Notes under the pieces: generated by a model | What the model was told of the DNA's origin: nothing | The model's input: the letters and a program-made list of their open reading frames with translations, nothing else | Databases searched by the model: none | NCBI RefSeq assembly: GCF_000412675.1 | Contig: NC_021505.1 | Location: 3,900,501-3,964,500 of the forward strand | Length of the DNA stretch: 64,000 bases | Origin: Pseudomonas putida NBRC 14164 | Lineage (GTDB): Bacteria; Pseudomonadota; Gammaproteobacteria; Pseudomonadales; Pseudomonadaceae | Direction of reading: 5' to 3' | Made by a program: the position numbers and the translations under genes | Shown here: positions 28,859-36,441 of the stretch, one piece after another | Position numbering within the stretch: the stretch's first letter is position 1 | Layout of the letters: each line of letters starts with the position of its first letter

Positions 28859-29821
28859 TTAGTCAGCAGCCCTGGGCTCGAATACAGTCACCGCTCGCGC
28901 ATCCACCGGTTTGGGCAGCAACCCTTCGCGGTAGAAGGCATCGGCAATGCGTTGTTGTTCACCAAGGTTGTCCAACTGCACCGGCTGCACGTCATAGCTG
29001 CGTCGGCCATTGGCCTGCTGCACCGTGGCGCTGTCCAGGTTGCCCCAGAGCGGCCCCAGCACCCGGGCAGCCGCTGCGGGGTTGGCTTTGGTCCAGGCAC
29101 CGATTTCGCGCAGCGCCTGGTACACCTGCTGCAGCACTTCAGGGTGCGCCTTGGCGTAATCGCTGCCGGCCAGGTAGTAACGTTGGTAGCTCGCCAGCTC
29201 GCTGCCATCAGCCAGAACGCGCGCGTTCTGCTGGCGCTGGGCGCTCGCCACGTAGGGGTCCCAGGTGACCCAGGCATCGACCTTGCCATTCTCGAACGCC
29301 GCCCGGCCGTCGGCCGGGATCAGGTACGCCGGGGTGATGTCCTTGAAGCTGAGGCCGGCCTTGGCCAGGGCCTGGATCAACAGGTAATGGCTACCCGCCG
29401 CCTTGGTCACCGCCACCCGCTTGCCCTTGAGGTCGGCCAGGGTCTTGAGCGGCGAGCTGGCTGGCACCAGGATGGCCTGGGCCGTGGGCGATGGCGCCTC
29501 ACGAGCAAAATAGGTGAGTTTGGCACCGGCCGCCTGGGTGAACACCGGTACGGTATCGGCCACGTCCGCCGACAGGTCGACATTGCCCAGGTTCAGCGCC
29601 TCCAGCAGTGGCAGGCCGCTGGGGAACTCGTGCCAGCTGACGCGAATGCCTTCGGCCTGCAGGCGCTGCTCCAGCGTGCCACGGGCTTTGAGCAGGGTCA
29701 GCAGGGTGGAGGATTTCTGGTAACCGATGCGCAGGGTCTGCTCGGCGTTGGCAAGCGACGGCAGCAGGCCACCGAGCAGCAGGCCCAGGGCCAGGTGACG
29801 CAGGCGTTTACGGTGCAGCAT
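28859..29821 (-). CDS. Aliphatic sulfonate-type ABC substrate-binding protein (second copy)
   Basis: The 320-residue protein starts at the ATG at 29821 and has a signal peptide (about 1-25, LANA/E). The mature part has the SsuA pattern: TLRIGYQKSS, the VDLSADVADTVPVFTQAAG loop, LKGKRVAVTKAAGSHYLL, and KVDAWVTWDPYVA. SsuA-type proteins deliver alkanesulfonates to an ABC importer under sulfate limitation. It follows a related gene by 14 bases in the same operon, but no ssuB/ssuC permease or ATPase and no ssuD monooxygenase gene is nearby. It must use a distant importer or serve another ligand, such as a sulfate ester. Confidence 0.9.
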   Translation of the reverse strand: MLHRKRLRHLALGLLLGGLLPSLANAEQTLRIGYQKSSTLLTLLKARGTLEQRLQAEGIRVSWHEFPSGLPLLEALNLGNVDLSADVADTVPVFTQAAGAKLTYFAREAPSPTAQAILVPASSPLKTLADLKGKRVAVTKAAGSHYLLIQALAKAGLSFKDITPAYLIPADGRAAFENGKVDAWVTWDPYVASAQRQQNARVLADGSELASYQRYYLAGSDYAKAHPEVLQQVYQALREIGAWTKANPAAAARVLGPLWGNLDSATVQQANGRRSYDVQPVQLDNLGEQQRIADAFYREGLLPKPVDARAVTVFEPRAAD

Positions 29822-29835
29822 GGGGTGTCTCCAGG

Positions 29836-30798
29836 TCAATGTTGGGCCAGCGAGCCAGTGGCGGGCACGGTAAAGCCCGTGGCGAAGGTGGGGGCAACGT
29901 CCAGGCGTTGGTTCATCAGGCCGTGGGCGTGGTAGAAGTCGGCGGTTTCCTGCTGTTCGCCGATGGTCTTCGCGTCGATGCCCTGCCAACGCAACTGGCG
30001 GCGCTCGAACTGCAGGCGGGCAGCGTCCTGCGGGAAGCCGATGATCGCGGCCAGGGTTTGCGAATAGCTGTCCAGGTGCTGGTACGCCCAGACCTGGGCG
30101 GCGGCCAGGCGGGCCAGGTAATCTTGCAATGCGGCCTTGCGCGCCGGGTCATCCAGCGCCTTGTCGGTGGCCGCCAGGAAACTGTTGCCACTGGACAGCC
30201 CGCGGCCATTGACCAGCACCTTGCCCTGGCCGCTCAGCTCTGCCAGCGCGGTGTAGGGTTCCCAGGTCGACCAGGCGTCCACCGAGCCATTGGCCAGTGC
30301 GATCTTGGCGTCGACCGGGCCGAGAAAGCGGAACTCCACGTCTTTTTCGCTGAGCCCGACCTGATCCAGCGCCTTCAGCGCCAGGTGATGGCCGATGGAG
30401 CCACGGCCAGTGGCGATACGCTTGCCCTTGAGGTCGGCCGCGCTGTGCAGCGCAGCATCAGGGCGCACCAGTAGCGCCGTGCCATACGGGTCTGACTTGT
30501 CCACGGCAATGGCCTTGACCGGCGCACCGGAGGCCAGCACGAAGAGCAACGGCGCATCACCGATGATGCCGGCATCGATCGCGCCGGCATTCAGTGCTTC
30601 GGCCAACGGCGCGGCAGCGGGGAATTCTGCCCAGCGGATGTCGTAAGGCAGGTCGCGCAGGGCATCGGCGGCCTCCAGCTGGGCGCGCATATTGCCTTTC
30701 TGGTCACCGATGCGCAGGGTCAGGCGGTCACTGGCAAATGCCTGTGTGGCCAGCAGTGTGGCAGCGGCGAGCAGCAGCAGGCGAGATCGAATAGACAT
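29836..30798 (-). CDS. Aliphatic sulfonate-type ABC substrate-binding protein (first copy)
   Basis: The 320-residue protein starts at the ATG at 30798, with AAGGAACTGCGG upstream. It has a signal peptide (about 1-22) and the same family blocks as its neighbour: LTLRIGDQKGN, AGIIGDAPLLFVLASGAPVKAI, LKGKRIATGRGSIGHHLALKAL, and GSVDAWSTWEPYTALA. The two proteins share the layout but differ widely, so they are not a recent duplication. The A/T-rich upstream DNA (about 30840-30895) fits a sulfur-starvation promoter. The ligand is unknown. Confidence 0.9.
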   Translation of the reverse strand: MSIRSRLLLLAAATLLATQAFASDRLTLRIGDQKGNMRAQLEAADALRDLPYDIRWAEFPAAAPLAEALNAGAIDAGIIGDAPLLFVLASGAPVKAIAVDKSDPYGTALLVRPDAALHSAADLKGKRIATGRGSIGHHLALKALDQVGLSEKDVEFRFLGPVDAKIALANGSVDAWSTWEPYTALAELSGQGKVLVNGRGLSSGNSFLAATDKALDDPARKAALQDYLARLAAAQVWAYQHLDSYSQTLAAIIGFPQDAARLQFERRQLRWQGIDAKTIGEQQETADFYHAHGLMNQRLDVAPTFATGFTVPATGSLAQH

Positions 30799-31085
30799 CC
30801 GCAGTTCCTTGCAGGTTGAAAGAACTGCGAATGTAGCGGGCCGCATTAAATAAATAAACGTGATTAAAGTAATAAGCTAATATGCAAAAAATATCGATCG
30901 CGAGTAACCCTTGTCGTAGCCAGTGGGTGATTGATGGGAGCGCTTTTCGCCCCAGTCGCCGGGACAGAAGACGCAAAACCAGGACAGATCGCGCAAGCTT
31001 TTGCACATCACCGCAACCTGTAACATTCAGTTTCATATTGCTCCAGGACAGTAGACAGCCCAAACCACTGCCTGAGGCCTGATCC
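30799..31085. promoter_or_regulatory. Divergent promoter region with A/T-rich segment
   Basis: Bases 30846-30896 are strikingly A/T-rich (TAAATAAATAAACGTGATTA and similar), in contrast with the GC-rich surroundings. It serves the binding-protein operon and the divergent phosphatase-autotransporter gene. CysB control of the operon is plausible by analogy with ssu promoters, but no site can be proven by eye. Confidence 0.45.
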
Positions 31086-32999
31086 GTGCTGCAACGTGTG
31101 CTCTGCTCCCTGTCCCTGCTCACCCTTGCCATTTCCACCGCCCACGCCGCCGAAGCGCTCGACACCCCGCGCCTGGCCGGCATGGACAATTTCCGCGACA
31201 TCGCCGGCACCACCAGTGCCTACACCACCAGCCATGACGGCACAATGCGGGCGGGCGTGTTCTACCGCTCCAATGCCCTTACCCCGACCGCCGCCGACCT
31301 GGCTACCCTCAATGGCCTGGGTATCAGCGATGTGTACGACCTGCGCACCCCAAGCGAAATAGCCAGCACCCCCGATACCCTGCCGGACGGCGCCAGCTAC
31401 ACCAACATCGACATCATTGGCAGCACCACATCGGGCTCCAACATCACCAATATTTCCTTCAGCAGCGCAGAACAGGCGCGGGCGATGATGCAGGAGACCA
31501 ACCGCGCCTTCGTCAATGACGCCAGCATGCGTGGCCAGTTTGCCGTGCTGTTCAACGAACTGGCCGCTGCCGATGGCGCGGCGCTGTTCCATTGCACTGC
31601 GGGCAAGGACCGCACCGGCTGGACGGCAGCGGTGCTGCTGAGCATCGCCGGGGTGGACGAGGCCACCATCATGAGCAACTACCTGGCCACCAACGACTAC
31701 ACCGCCGCCCGAGTGGCTGCCACCCTGGCGGCGATGCCGGCGAGCATGGCCGAAATCTATGCACCGTTACTGGGGGTCGAAGCCAGCTACCTGCAGGCTG
31801 GCCTCGATGAAATCAGCGCCGACTACGGCAACATGGAAAACTACCTCAAGCAGGGCCTTGGCCTGAGCCAGGAAACGATCTACGTGCTGCGCGGCAAGAT
31901 GGTGCGCTATGGTTCCCTGCCCGGCGAGGCTGGCCTGCTGGGCAACGCTGCCGCCGGCGCGCAATTGTTGCGCGAGCTGCAGGACACCCCGCTGTCGGGC
32001 AGCTACAGCGCCTACAACTACTACCTGCAATCGGCCATCGATGCCGGCACCTTGGGCGGCGTGACCTCGACGGTTGGCGGCCAGGTGCACGCGGATGCCG
32101 CCAGCTACCTGTTGCGCCAAGGTGCCATGGTCACGCGTGCGGCTTCGCCCTTTACCGACGCCAGCAACCTCAAGGTCGGCCAGGCGCGCCTGTGGAGCAC
32201 GGCGCTGGCGGGCTACCTGGGCACTGACGGCTCAGCCCATGCGGCCAGCAGCAACGAACACAGCCAAGGGTTGATGGTGGGCATGACCCAGCGCTTCTCC
32301 GAACAGCTCAGCGGCCATGCCGGTTTTGGCTACAACCGCGGCAATGTGGGCGGTGCCGGTGGCGAGGCCGATACTGACCTGACCTTCCTCAGCCTGGGGG
32401 CACGCTTTGCCCCGGGGAGCCTGGAGCACGGGCTGTTCATCGATGCCGACATCAGCGGCGGCTGGCTTGACTACTCCAGCAAGCGCGAACTGGGCGGCGG
32501 CCTGGGCACGGCCAAAGGTGACAGCCACGGCACCCTGGCGGGTGCCAGCCTGGCATTGGGTTATCGCCTGCCCACCCAGGGCGTGGTGCTGGAGCCAAGC
32601 CTTGGCGTTCGGGTCAGCCACGTCGACCTGAACGGCTTCACCGAGAAAGGCAGCGAACTGGCCCTGCAAGTGGACGACCTGAAAGAAACCCGGCGCAGTG
32701 CGGTGGCCAACCTCAAGGCGTCGTTCGCGCCGATTCCGGTAGGCAGCTGGCGGTTGGTGCCGGGAGTGGAAGTGGGTTACGAGCATGCCCTGGGTGATCA
32801 GCAGGTGGATAGCCAAGGGCATCTGCTGGGGCTGGATATCGAGCAACGTGCGGCATTCGACAACCGCGATCAGTTCACTGGCGGGGTGAGCCTGATGGCC
32901 CACCTGGGTGCATTGAGTGTCGGCGGCGAAGTGGCGGCTATGGGCGGGGGGGACAGCCACGGGGTGAGCGGCAGCCTCAAGGCCAGCTACGCGTTCTGA
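31086..32999 (+). CDS. Tyrosine phosphatase fused to an autotransporter beta-barrel
   Basis: The 637-residue protein starts at a GTG and has a signal peptide (1-21, STAHA). Residues about 25-265 form a tyrosine/serine phosphatase domain: NFRDIAGT, FYRSNAL, YDLRTPSEI, and the P-loop H169-C170-TAGKD-R176-TG, which has the essential Cys-x5-Arg. Residues about 360-637 form an autotransporter barrel, with alternating strands ending in the typical terminal Phe (KASYAF). So the phosphatase should be exported and displayed at, or released from, the outer membrane. The linker between them is Ala/Gly-rich. Substrates are unknown. It is transcribed alone, divergent from the sulfonate-type binding proteins. 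Confidence 0.92.
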   Translation: MLQRVLCSLSLLTLAISTAHAAEALDTPRLAGMDNFRDIAGTTSAYTTSHDGTMRAGVFYRSNALTPTAADLATLNGLGISDVYDLRTPSEIASTPDTLPDGASYTNIDIIGSTTSGSNITNISFSSAEQARAMMQETNRAFVNDASMRGQFAVLFNELAAADGAALFHCTAGKDRTGWTAAVLLSIAGVDEATIMSNYLATNDYTAARVAATLAAMPASMAEIYAPLLGVEASYLQAGLDEISADYGNMENYLKQGLGLSQETIYVLRGKMVRYGSLPGEAGLLGNAAAGAQLLRELQDTPLSGSYSAYNYYLQSAIDAGTLGGVTSTVGGQVHADAASYLLRQGAMVTRAASPFTDASNLKVGQARLWSTALAGYLGTDGSAHAASSNEHSQGLMVGMTQRFSEQLSGHAGFGYNRGNVGGAGGEADTDLTFLSLGARFAPGSLEHGLFIDADISGGWLDYSSKRELGGGLGTAKGDSHGTLAGASLALGYRLPTQGVVLEPSLGVRVSHVDLNGFTEKGSELALQVDDLKETRRSAVANLKASFAPIPVGSWRLVPGVEVGYEHALGDQQVDSQGHLLGLDIEQRAAFDNRDQFTGGVSLMAHLGALSVGGEVAAMGGGDSHGVSGSLKASYAF

Positions 33000-33060
33000 T
33001 CCTGTAACCGCTGGCACCGGCTGCGCCGGTGTTCGCAGGTAAAGTCGGTGCCCGGCAGCG

Positions 33061-34020
33061 CTAACCACTGCGCCGTACTTCAGCCGGGCTTACTCCGAAC
33101 GCCTGCTGGAAGTACTGGGCAAAACGCCCCGCGTTGCTAAAACCATGGCGCAAGGCCACTTCGGCCACCGACCCGCCCTCCCCGCGCGCAAGCACCTGGC
33201 GCGCACTTTCCAGCCGCACCTGCCGTTGATACCCGACAATCGATGTACCAGCAAAACGGCGGAAGCCATCCTGCAAGGCGCGCAGGCTGACATTGGCCAA
33301 CCCCGCCAGCTCGGTGCCACTGACCAAACGCGCCGGGTGCTCGTGCAGGTACGCCATCGCCAGCTTCACATGGCGCGGCGCCAACCCGGGCGCAGGGCTG
33401 CGCAGGGCATCGCTATAGTTGTGCGGCCAGGCCTCCAGCACCGCATCCACCATCATTTCCTGCAGGCGGGTCGGCATCAGCACGCCGGTATTGATCAGCT
33501 GGTCGAACTGCGTACCGGTGGCCATTTCCAGCAACGCGCGTATGCCCTGGAACACCGGCAACGCCAGGTCCACCACCGGGGCAAAACACACCGGTGCCGC
33601 CAAGGGTTGGCCTAACAACAGGGACAGGCGCTCGGCAAACAACCCGCGGTGTATCGACATGCCGCACTGGGCATGGTTTTCGGCAAAGCGCACCGTGCGA
33701 ATATCGCGTTTGTCGACCGCCAGCCCCACCTGGGCACCACCAACCGACTCGCCTCGGTGATCGAAGATGATCTTGCCAGCAGTGGACAGCACGAAGGTGA
33801 TCTCATCCTGTGGCGTGGGCAGGGTGATGCTGAAATCCCCGCCATACTGCATGCGCCGCACGCTCATGCCTTCAAAGCGCCCATACACGCCGCCAATGCT
33901 GATGCCCTCGGCCAGCGGCGGCATGTCGGCATACAGGTTGCCGAACATCTGTGTGAACAAAGCACCAAAGTCATCGCTGCGCATGTCGCGGGAGCGGAGG
34001 ATGAAGGGCTTGCGGTTCAT
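33061..34020 (-). CDS. AraC-family transcriptional regulator
   Basis: The 319-residue protein starts at the ATG at 34020; the frame is open to 34086. The N-terminal part (about 10-190) is an AraC-binding-like sensor domain. The C-terminal part has two helix-turn-helix motifs: SGTELAGLANVSLRALQDGFRRF and VAEVALRHGFSNAGRFAQYFQQAFGVSP. The layout is like regulators of aromatic catabolism (XylS/BenR type), but no catabolic operon is adjacent. It is divergent from the carboxypeptidase gene, which could be a target. The effector is unknown. Confidence 0.9.
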   Translation of the reverse strand: MNRKPFILRSRDMRSDDFGALFTQMFGNLYADMPPLAEGISIGGVYGRFEGMSVRRMQYGGDFSITLPTPQDEITFVLSTAGKIIFDHRGESVGGAQVGLAVDKRDIRTVRFAENHAQCGMSIHRGLFAERLSLLLGQPLAAPVCFAPVVDLALPVFQGIRALLEMATGTQFDQLINTGVLMPTRLQEMMVDAVLEAWPHNYSDALRSPAPGLAPRHVKLAMAYLHEHPARLVSGTELAGLANVSLRALQDGFRRFAGTSIVGYQRQVRLESARQVLARGEGGSVAEVALRHGFSNAGRFAQYFQQAFGVSPAEVRRSG

Positions 34021-34162
34021 GCCGGAATGCACTGTAGGTTCACCTGTGCGAAGGGGGACCCGGATGCTGCCATGGCTGCATGACAACCGCGTTAAAGAGG
34101 CAGCGAACCTGCCAAGCCGTGTACAGTACCCCTACAACAATGCCCGCAAAGGAGCCCGGCAC

Positions 34163-35311
34163 ATGACCGTGACGCTATCCCCCCTGCAGATCGACTGCGC
34201 TTTCGATTCCGGCAACATCCAGGTACTGGACGCCATCAACCCGGCCCAGGTGCACCTGGCCATCCGCCCGGACACCCACAGCGGCCACTATCAGTGGTTT
34301 CATTTCAAGGTCAGCGGGCTGACGCCGGGCCAGGTCCATCGCTTCAGCCTCGACAACGCCTCTGGCTCTTCGTACAAGAACGCCTGGAGCGGTTACAACG
34401 CGGTGGCCTCCTACGATCAGCAAAGCTGGTTCCGTGTGCCCAGCCAGTTCGACGGCACCGCGCTGTCGTTCGAAGTGAACGCAGAGCAGGACCAGATCTG
34501 GTTCGCCTACTTCGAACCCTACCCACGCGCGCGCCACAACCAGTTGATCGAACGCGCGCAGCAACTGCCGGGAGTCGAGTTGCTGGCCAGCGGCCGCAGC
34601 GTGCAGGGCCGCGACATCCCCCTGCTGCGTGCCGGCGATGGCGCCGCAGGTAAGCGCAAGCTGTGGCTGATTGCCCAGCAACACCCGGGCGAGCACATGG
34701 CCGAATGGTTCATGGAGGGCGTGATCGACCGCCTGCAAGCCAACGACGCGGTGATCCAGGGCTTGCTGGCCAAGGCCGACCTGTACCTGATCCCCAACAT
34801 GAACCCCGACGGCGCCTTCCTCGGCCACCTGCGCACCAACTACAAGGGCAAGGACCTCAACCGCGCCTGGCAGGACGCCAGCGTCGAGCTGACCCCGGAG
34901 GTGTTCTTCGCCCAGGCGCAGATGAAGCAGTACGGCGTGGATGCGTTCATCGACGTGCATGGTGACGAAGAGATTCCGCACGTGTTCACCGCCGCCTGCG
35001 AGGGTAACCCGGGTTACACGCCGCGGCTGGCAAAACTCGAAGAGCAATTCCGCAGCACTTTGTGCAGCGTGACCCGCGACTTCCAGACCGTGCATGGCTA
35101 TACCCGTGACCAGCCGGGACAGGCGAATACCACGCTGGCCTGCAATGCCGTGGGCATGGCCCATGACTGCCTGTCGCTGACGCTGGAGATGCCGTTCAAG
35201 GACCATGACGACGCGCCCGATCCGGTTACCGGATGGTCGGGTGCACGTTCGAAGGCGCTGGCGGGGGCGGTGCTGGAGACCCTGTCAAAAATGGCGGACG
35301 ATTTGCGCTGA
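34163..35311 (+). CDS. M14-family carboxypeptidase of the cytosolic (CCP/Nna1-like) type
   Basis: The 382-residue protein starts at an ATG with AAAGGAG upstream. An N-terminal beta-sandwich domain (about 1-125, with QWFHFKVSGL and RVPSQFDG) precedes a zinc carboxypeptidase domain with ligands H174 and E177 (QQHPGEHMAEW) and H266 (FIDVHGDEE), and a catalytic-type E342 (LTLEMPFKD). This order matches bacterial members of the cytosolic carboxypeptidase group, whose eukaryotic relatives trim glutamates from tubulin. No signal peptide is present, so it acts in the cytoplasm. Bacterial substrates are not well known. REP arms follow the gene. Confidence 0.93.
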   Translation: MTVTLSPLQIDCAFDSGNIQVLDAINPAQVHLAIRPDTHSGHYQWFHFKVSGLTPGQVHRFSLDNASGSSYKNAWSGYNAVASYDQQSWFRVPSQFDGTALSFEVNAEQDQIWFAYFEPYPRARHNQLIERAQQLPGVELLASGRSVQGRDIPLLRAGDGAAGKRKLWLIAQQHPGEHMAEWFMEGVIDRLQANDAVIQGLLAKADLYLIPNMNPDGAFLGHLRTNYKGKDLNRAWQDASVELTPEVFFAQAQMKQYGVDAFIDVHGDEEIPHVFTAACEGNPGYTPRLAKLEEQFRSTLCSVTRDFQTVHGYTRDQPGQANTTLACNAVGMAHDCLSLTLEMPFKDHDDAPDPVTGWSGARSKALAGAVLETLSKMADDLR

Positions 35312-35327
35312 GCCCTGCCTCACCCGG

Positions 35328-35449
35328 CCCCTGTAGGAGCGGCCGTGTGTCGCGATGGGCTGCGTGGCGGCCCCGGCAATCTGTGCTGGGTCTGCCATCT
35401 TGGGGCTGCTGCGCAGCCCTATCGCGACACAAGGCCGCTCCTACAGGGG
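35328..35449. repeat. REP pair
   Basis: The arms around CTGTAGGAGCGGCC (from 35331) and GGCCGCTCCTACAG (ending near 35445) extend through GTCGCGAT to CTGCG on each side, giving about 34 paired bases with few mismatches. It lies between convergent genes (carboxypeptidase and pilus adhesin). Confidence 0.9.
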
Positions 35450-35472
35450 ACCATGGATGGGATGGGGTTCAG

Positions 35473-36441
35473 TCAAAACTGCACATCCAGTATCACGCTG
35501 TCAGAGTAGGTTGCTGCCGGCGGCGTAGCCTGGTCGGTATAGACCTTGGCGTTGTAGTTGAACACCTGGCTACCCGTGCCGGTACCCGCACCGGGGTTTA
35601 CGTCGGCATCCGTGCTGGAACGCCTGGCAGCCCCCGATGCCCCCCAACGCACCACCCCTGCACTCTTGAAAATGTCATAGGCCAGGTAGTTGTTGGCCGA
35701 CGACTTCATCCGTCGCCGCCCGCCCGACACGTTCTGCCCGTCATCCAGCCCCACCGTGTAGTTGCTGCCCTTGGTGCACGACACGTTTATGCCCTGGCTC
35801 ACCGTGCCAAACCCTGCCACCACAGGCGCACTGGCGAAGCTGATGTTGGGTGTGGTGATCTGGCAATCGTTGGTCACCGTCAGGGTCACCGTCAGCGGCT
35901 TGGTGCCCGTGCCTTGGTCAGTCCCGATACAGATGCCGCCTAACCCAATCCCATCGCAGTACTTCCAGGTCCACTCGACATTGAGGGTTTCCTGATACAG
36001 CCCCGCCGCAACGTTGGCGTTGATCAGAGTGCGCATGTAGATCGGCACGGCTTTGGGCGTACCGTTGAGCAGCCCCAGCAAGTCGAGGATGCCGGTGGTC
36101 CTGAATTCGAAGCCCGTACCGCGCGTGATCGGATAGGTAGTGGTGGCGTCAGCATACAGCGTGTAAGGGATGACATCTCCGGTGGGCCCTACCAGGCCGT
36201 TGGTGGCCGAGGTGATCTTCACCACGAATGAATCGGTACTACTCAGCACACTAAGCACCGAGCCGTTGCACTGCAAACCCGAGTTGGCACTGGAAGCCGT
36301 CTGCACCGTGGTTCGTACCTGGGTCGAGTTGAGCGAGCCAAATGCCGCTGCCGAAGTCGCCACTGACGTGCACTTGGCCCAGGCCGGGCCCGCACAAAGC
36401 AGCACGGTGCACGCCCATACCACGCCCCACCCGGCCGTCAT
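35473..36441 (-). CDS. Pilus tip adhesin, two spore-coat-U domains (CsuE/CupE6-like)
   Basis: The 322-residue protein starts at an ATG overlapping the usher stop (ATGA), so it is coupled to it. It has a signal peptide (about 1-23) and two tandem spore-coat-protein-U (SCPU) domains, about 24-170 and 180-322, each with its own cysteines. The C-terminal domain has the donor-strand-accepting subunit pattern (VGLDDGQNVSGGRRRM, ending SVILDVQF). In the Csu pilus the two-domain CsuE sits at the tip and binds hydrophobic surfaces. The last position in the operon and the double domain support that role here. Confidence 0.92.
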   Translation of the reverse strand: MTAGWGVVWACTVLLCAGPAWAKCTSVATSAAAFGSLNSTQVRTTVQTASSANSGLQCNGSVLSVLSSTDSFVVKITSATNGLVGPTGDVIPYTLYADATTTYPITRGTGFEFRTTGILDLLGLLNGTPKAVPIYMRTLINANVAAGLYQETLNVEWTWKYCDGIGLGGICIGTDQGTGTKPLTVTLTVTNDCQITTPNISFASAPVVAGFGTVSQGINVSCTKGSNYTVGLDDGQNVSGGRRRMKSSANNYLAYDIFKSAGVVRWGASGAARRSSTDADVNPGAGTGTGSQVFNYNAKVYTDQATPPAATYSDSVILDVQF

